DNA from: Lachnospiraceae bacterium | GTDB lineage: Bacteria; Bacillota; Clostridia; Lachnospirales; Lachnospiraceae | Direction: 5' to 3' | Assembly (NCBI GenBank): GCA_017561085.1 | Contig: JAFZDQ010000093.1 | Coordinates: forward strand, 1-32,120 | DNA: 32,120 bases | Part shown: positions 29,091 to 32,120 of the stretch, in pieces | How positions within the stretch are numbered: position 1 is the first letter of the stretch | Layout of the letters: each line of letters opens with the position of its first letter | Translations under genes and position numbers: made by a program | The notes under the pieces: model-generated | Told to the model about the DNA's origin: nothing | What the model saw: only the letters and a program-made list of their open reading frames with translations | Databases searched by the model: none

Positions 29091-30647
29091 ATGAGTATTT
29101 TAAATGTAGAACACTTAACTCACGGTTTTGGCGACCGTGCGATTTTTAATGATGTTTCCTTCCGTCTTTTAAAGGGCGAGCACATTGGCCTGATTGGTGC
29201 CAACGGCGAAGGAAAGTCTACTTTTATGAATATTATTACCGGCAAACTGATGCCTGATGAGGGTACCATCGAATGGGCCAAAAATGTCCGCGTGGGATAC
29301 TTAGACCAGCACACCGCCCTTACCAAGGGCATGAGCATCCGGGATGTTCTTGCTTCCGCTTTTGACTTCCTGTTTGAACTGGAAACCCAGATGAACGAAA
29401 TCTGCGACAAAATGGGTACCGCTACCGAGGAAGAATTGGAAGTATATATGGAAGAATTGGGTACCATTCAGGACCTGCTCACCATGCATGATTTTTATAT
29501 GATTGATTCCAAGGTAGAGGAAGTTGCCAGAGCTCTGGGGCTGCTTGACCTTGGCCTTGAAAAGGATGTTACCGACTTAAGCGGCGGTCAGCGTACCAAA
29601 GTCCTTTTGGGTAAGCTTCTGCTTGAAAAGCCCGACATCCTGCTCCTTGACGAGCCTACCAACTATCTGGATGCGGAGCATATTGAATGGCTGAAGCGAT
29701 ACCTCAATGATTATGAAAACGCTTTTATCCTGATTAGCCATGACATCCCCTTCTTAAACAGTGTTATCAACCTGATTTACCATATGGACAACCAGGAACT
29801 GAACCGCTACGTGGGCGATTATGACAAGTTCCGGGAAGTTTATGCCATGAAGAAGTCCCAGTTAGAGGCAGCTTATAACAAGCAGCAAAAAGAAATCGCG
29901 GATTTAAAGGATTTCGTGGCCCGTAATAAAGCAAGGGTTGCTACCAGAAACATGGCCATGTCCCGTCAGAAAAAGCTGGACAAAATGGATGTTATCGAGC
30001 TTGCCCATGAAAAACCCAAACCGGAATTTAACTTTAAGGAAGCCCGTACTCCGGGACGCTATATTTTCCAGACAAAGGACCTGGTGATTGGCTATGATGA
30101 GCCTTTATCCTCTCCTTTAAACCTGGAAATGGAGCGGGGACAAAAAATCGTTCTCACCGGTGCCAACGGTATCGGTAAAACCACCTTGCTTAAGAGTATC
30201 CTCGGATTAATAAAGCCCCTTTCCGGCAGCGTGGAGCAGGGCGATTATTTACATATCGGTTATTTTGAACAGGAAATGGACCAAAGTGTTTCCACCACCT
30301 GTATCGAAGAAATCTGGAAGGAATTCCCCGGCTTTAGCCAGTATGAGGTGCGCTCCGCCCTTGCCAAGTGCGGACTTACCACCAAGCATATCGAAAGCCT
30401 TGTGAAGGTCCTCAGCGGTGGCGAACAGGCCAAGGTACGCCTTTGTAAACTGATTAACCGCGAAACCAATATCCTGCTCCTTGACGAGCCTACCAACCAC
30501 CTGGATGTGGATGCCAAGGAAGAGTTAAAGCGGGCCCTTATTGCTTACAAAGGAAGCATCCTGATGGTATGTCACGAACCTGAGTTTTATGACGGTCTGG
30601 CTACCGATGTGTGGGATTGTACCAAGTGGACCACCAGACTGTTTTAA
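29091..30647 (+). CDS. ABC-F family ATPase (YkpA/YbiT-like)
   Basis: 518 residues with two ATP-binding cassettes and no membrane domain. First cassette: Walker A GANGEGKST (~37-45), signature LSGGQRTKVLLGKL (~163), Walker B ILLLDEPTNYLD. Linker with the basic coiled-coil pair NKQQKEIADLKDFVARNKARV (~250-290). Second cassette: GANGIGKTT, LSGGEQAKVRLCKL, ILLLDEPTNHLD. Both catalytic Glu are kept. ABC-F proteins bind the ribosomal E site and modulate translation or protect from antibiotics; this length and linker fit the housekeeping YkpA/YbiT branch rather than a resistance factor. AAAGGAG precedes the ATG by 8 bases. Confidence 0.95.
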   Translation: MSILNVEHLTHGFGDRAIFNDVSFRLLKGEHIGLIGANGEGKSTFMNIITGKLMPDEGTIEWAKNVRVGYLDQHTALTKGMSIRDVLASAFDFLFELETQMNEICDKMGTATEEELEVYMEELGTIQDLLTMHDFYMIDSKVEEVARALGLLDLGLEKDVTDLSGGQRTKVLLGKLLLEKPDILLLDEPTNYLDAEHIEWLKRYLNDYENAFILISHDIPFLNSVINLIYHMDNQELNRYVGDYDKFREVYAMKKSQLEAAYNKQQKEIADLKDFVARNKARVATRNMAMSRQKKLDKMDVIELAHEKPKPEFNFKEARTPGRYIFQTKDLVIGYDEPLSSPLNLEMERGQKIVLTGANGIGKTTLLKSILGLIKPLSGSVEQGDYLHIGYFEQEMDQSVSTTCIEEIWKEFPGFSQYEVRSALAKCGLTTKHIESLVKVLSGGEQAKVRLCKLINRETNILLLDEPTNHLDVDAKEELKRALIAYKGSILMVCHEPEFYDGLATDVWDCTKWTTRLF

Positions 30648-30814
30648 GTCAGGATTTTCCTAAGCGTACGGATTTTTTTGCAAACCGGCTCGTAAATCCT
30701 TCCAAATAGGTAATTTCGTCCCAAAATATGCAACAAAGTAGCATTTTTAGCGAAGATAAAGGTTTACTTTACGCCGAAAATATACTAGAATGATTCTGGA
30801 TAAAAATTTTTTAA

Positions 30815-30820
30815 AGGAGA
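30815..30820 (+). promoter_or_regulatory. Ribosome-binding site of the PPi-phosphofructokinase gene
   Basis: AAAGGAG lies 8 bases before the ATG at 30828. Upstream, TATACT near 30781-30786 is the only plausible -10 box; no consensus -35 is seen. The 30648-30811 stretch shows no terminator and no other gene. Confidence 0.6.
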
Positions 30821-30827
30821 TATAGAT

Positions 30828-32120
30828 ATGAACATTTCACCCTTACAGAAAGCTCGTTATGAGTATACACCCAAGCTTCCCGGCATGCTCAGAAACGGCA
30901 TCGCTGATATCTGCGTGAAAGAAGGTGCAGAAACTCAGAGCGTAGCTGACCAGGAAAAAATCAAAGCACTTTTCCCTAATACCTATGGTAAGAAGGAAAT
31001 CACTTTTGAAAAAGGACAGAACACTTCCGAAGCTAAGAAGCAGGTTGTTGGTGTTATCCTTTCCGGTGGACAGGCTCCCGGCGGACACAACGTTGTTTGT
31101 GGTTTATACGATGCTTTAAAGGCAACCAACCCTGAAAACGAACTTTACGGCTTCAAGGGCGGCCCCAGCGGACTTATCGAAGACAATTACATTGTTTTAA
31201 CTGACGAATATGTTGATCAGTTCAGAAACACAGGCGGTTTCGATATCATCGGTTCCGGCAGAACCAAATTAGAAACCAACGAACAGTTTGCTATTGCAGC
31301 AGAAGTTTGTAAGAAACACGGCATCACTGCTATCGTTATCATCGGTGGTGACGACTCCAATACCAACGCAGGTATCCTTGCTGAATACTTTGCAGCAAAT
31401 AATACAGGCGTACAGGTTATCGGATGTCCTAAGACAATCGACGGTGACTTAAAGAACGAAGACATCGAATGTTCCTTCGGTTTCGATACCGCTACCAAGA
31501 CATACAGCGAAATCATCGGTAACATCGCAAGAGACTGTAACTCTGCTAAGAAATACTGGCACTTCATCAAAGTTATGGGACGTAGTGCTTCTCACGTAGC
31601 TTTAGAGTGTGCACTTGAAACACAGCCTAACATCTGCTTAATTTCCGAAGAAGTTGCAGCTAAGAAGATGTCCCTTTCCGCAATTGCTGACTACATCGCT
31701 GATTCCGTAGAAGCAAGAGCAAACAAGGGTATGAACTTCGGTATCGTTGTAATTCCTGAAGGTGTTGTAGAATTCGTTCCTGAATTCTCCGTATTAATCC
31801 AGGAAATCAACGAACTTCTTGCAGGAAGCAAGGCTGATGAATTCAACGCACTTGCTACATGGGCTGACAAGTATGCTTTCATCGAAAAAGGTTTAACCAA
31901 AGAATCCATGGAAGTATTTGCTATCCTTCCCGAAGCAATCCAGCAGCAGTTATTCTTAGAAAGAGATCCTCACGGAAACGTACAGGTATCCTTAATTGAA
32001 TCTGAAAAATTATTCTCTGCACTGGTTGCTGATAAGTTAGCAGCAAGAAAAGCAGCAGGCACATACAAAGGCAAATTCGGAACACTTCATCACTTCTTAG
32101 GATACGAAGGAAGATGTGCA
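30828..32120 (+). CDS. pfp: Diphosphate--fructose-6-phosphate 1-phosphotransferase (partial, 3' end outside window)
   Basis: 431 residues are visible, open to the window edge; complete long-type enzymes have about 550. It phosphorylates fructose 6-phosphate with pyrophosphate, a reversible step replacing ATP-dependent phosphofructokinase in many anaerobes. Seen: [13 protein letters not shown] for the nucleotide/PPi loop, [11 protein letters not shown] where GGDD (not GGDG) is the mark of pyrophosphate-dependent enzymes, PKTIDGDL with the catalytic Asp, and [14 protein letters not shown] for fructose 6-phosphate binding. The frame, ribosome-binding site and codon use (A- and T-ending, few rare codons) suggest high expression. 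Confidence 0.96.
   Translation, partial: MNISPLQKARYEYTPKLPGMLRNGIADICVKEGAETQSVADQEKIKALFPNTYGKKEITFEKGQNTSEAKKQVVGVILSGGQAPGGHNVVCGLYDALKATNPENELYGFKGGPSGLIEDNYIVLTDEYVDQFRNTGGFDIIGSGRTKLETNEQFAIAAEVCKKHGITAIVIIGGDDSNTNAGILAEYFAANNTGVQVIGCPKTIDGDLKNEDIECSFGFDTATKTYSEIIGNIARDCNSAKKYWHFIKVMGRSASHVALECALETQPNICLISEEVAAKKMSLSAIADYIADSVEARANKGMNFGIVVIPEGVVEFVPEFSVLIQEINELLAGSKADEFNALATWADKYAFIEKGLTKESMEVFAILPEAIQQQLFLERDPHGNVQVSLIESEKLFSALVADKLAARKAAGTYKGKFGTLHHFLGYEGRCA

Noticed and set aside
29091-30647. Antibiotic-resistance ABC-F protein
   Set aside because: Length and linker look like the housekeeping YkpA/YbiT group; there is no attenuator leader peptide upstream.

Overview
The window looks like chromosomal DNA of a strictly anaerobic, low-to-middle GC Firmicute, most likely a member of the Lachnospiraceae (Clostridia). 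This rests on clear Shine-Dalgarno sequences, TTGACA/TATAAT promoters, a pyrophosphate-dependent phosphofructokinase, rubrerythrin and a flavin reductase-rubredoxin fusion, a Crh/HPr-like protein without the active histidine, and many family types typical of gut clostridia (TraX, DUF1292, HAAS/DUF1700, TIGR03915/TIGR03916). Almost everything from 1 to about 28,880 is read on the minus strand. Only the last two genes (ABC-F ATPase, PPi-phosphofructokinase) are on the plus strand. Both ends are cut: the left end lies inside an ABC exporter gene and the right end inside the phosphofructokinase gene.

Layout in plus-strand coordinates; minus-strand operons read right to left. 1-3,325: a MarR-controlled heterodimeric ABC exporter operon with a textbook promoter and a palindromic operator. 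3,327-6,206: a terminator, a DUF1292 protein, an AAA ATPase with DUF4143, a small membrane protein and an FMN-type oxidoreductase. 6,226-9,573: TraX-like membrane protein, small membrane protein, and a PadR / HAAS / DUF4097 envelope-type module whose promoter is covered by two near-identical palindromes. 9,625-11,256: a probable toxin-antitoxin pair, with an MqsA-like/Panacea (DUF4065) antitoxin and an MqsR-like toxin candidate that seems to lack a normal start codon at its best ribosome-binding site. 11,282-12,512: an accessory-looking stretch with two aberrant tRNA-like genes, a small XRE regulator, and a doubtful small ORF ending at a good terminator.

12,518-17,371: alpha-hydroxy-acid oxidase, inositol-monophosphatase-like enzyme, a small possibly frameshifted ORF, and a large nuclease-helicase (PD-(D/E)XK plus Fe-S XPD/DinG-like). 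17,406-21,500: an HPr-like protein, then a tightly packed genome-maintenance operon (RarA, TIGR03916 radical SAM, TIGR03915). 21,604-25,377: aldo/keto reductase, CPBP protease, HAD phosphatase and a three-domain S1 RNA-binding protein. 25,436-27,371: three uncharacterised membrane proteins, two starting with zinc ribbons. 27,497-28,957: oxidative-stress genes (rubrerythrin; flavin reductase-rubredoxin) with a perfect 7-1-7 PerR-like box. 29,033 to the end: ABC-F ATPase and PPi-phosphofructokinase.

The genes are mostly ordinary housekeeping and stress functions. The points most worth a second look are the toxin-antitoxin pair with the odd start, the radical SAM/TIGR03915/RarA operon, the operator doublet of the PadR module, the zinc-ribbon membrane cluster, the two degenerate tRNA-like genes, and a recurring pattern of short degenerate direct repeats placed between a stop codon or terminator and the next gene's ribosome-binding site. 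No CRISPR array, insertion sequence, prophage or rRNA was seen.
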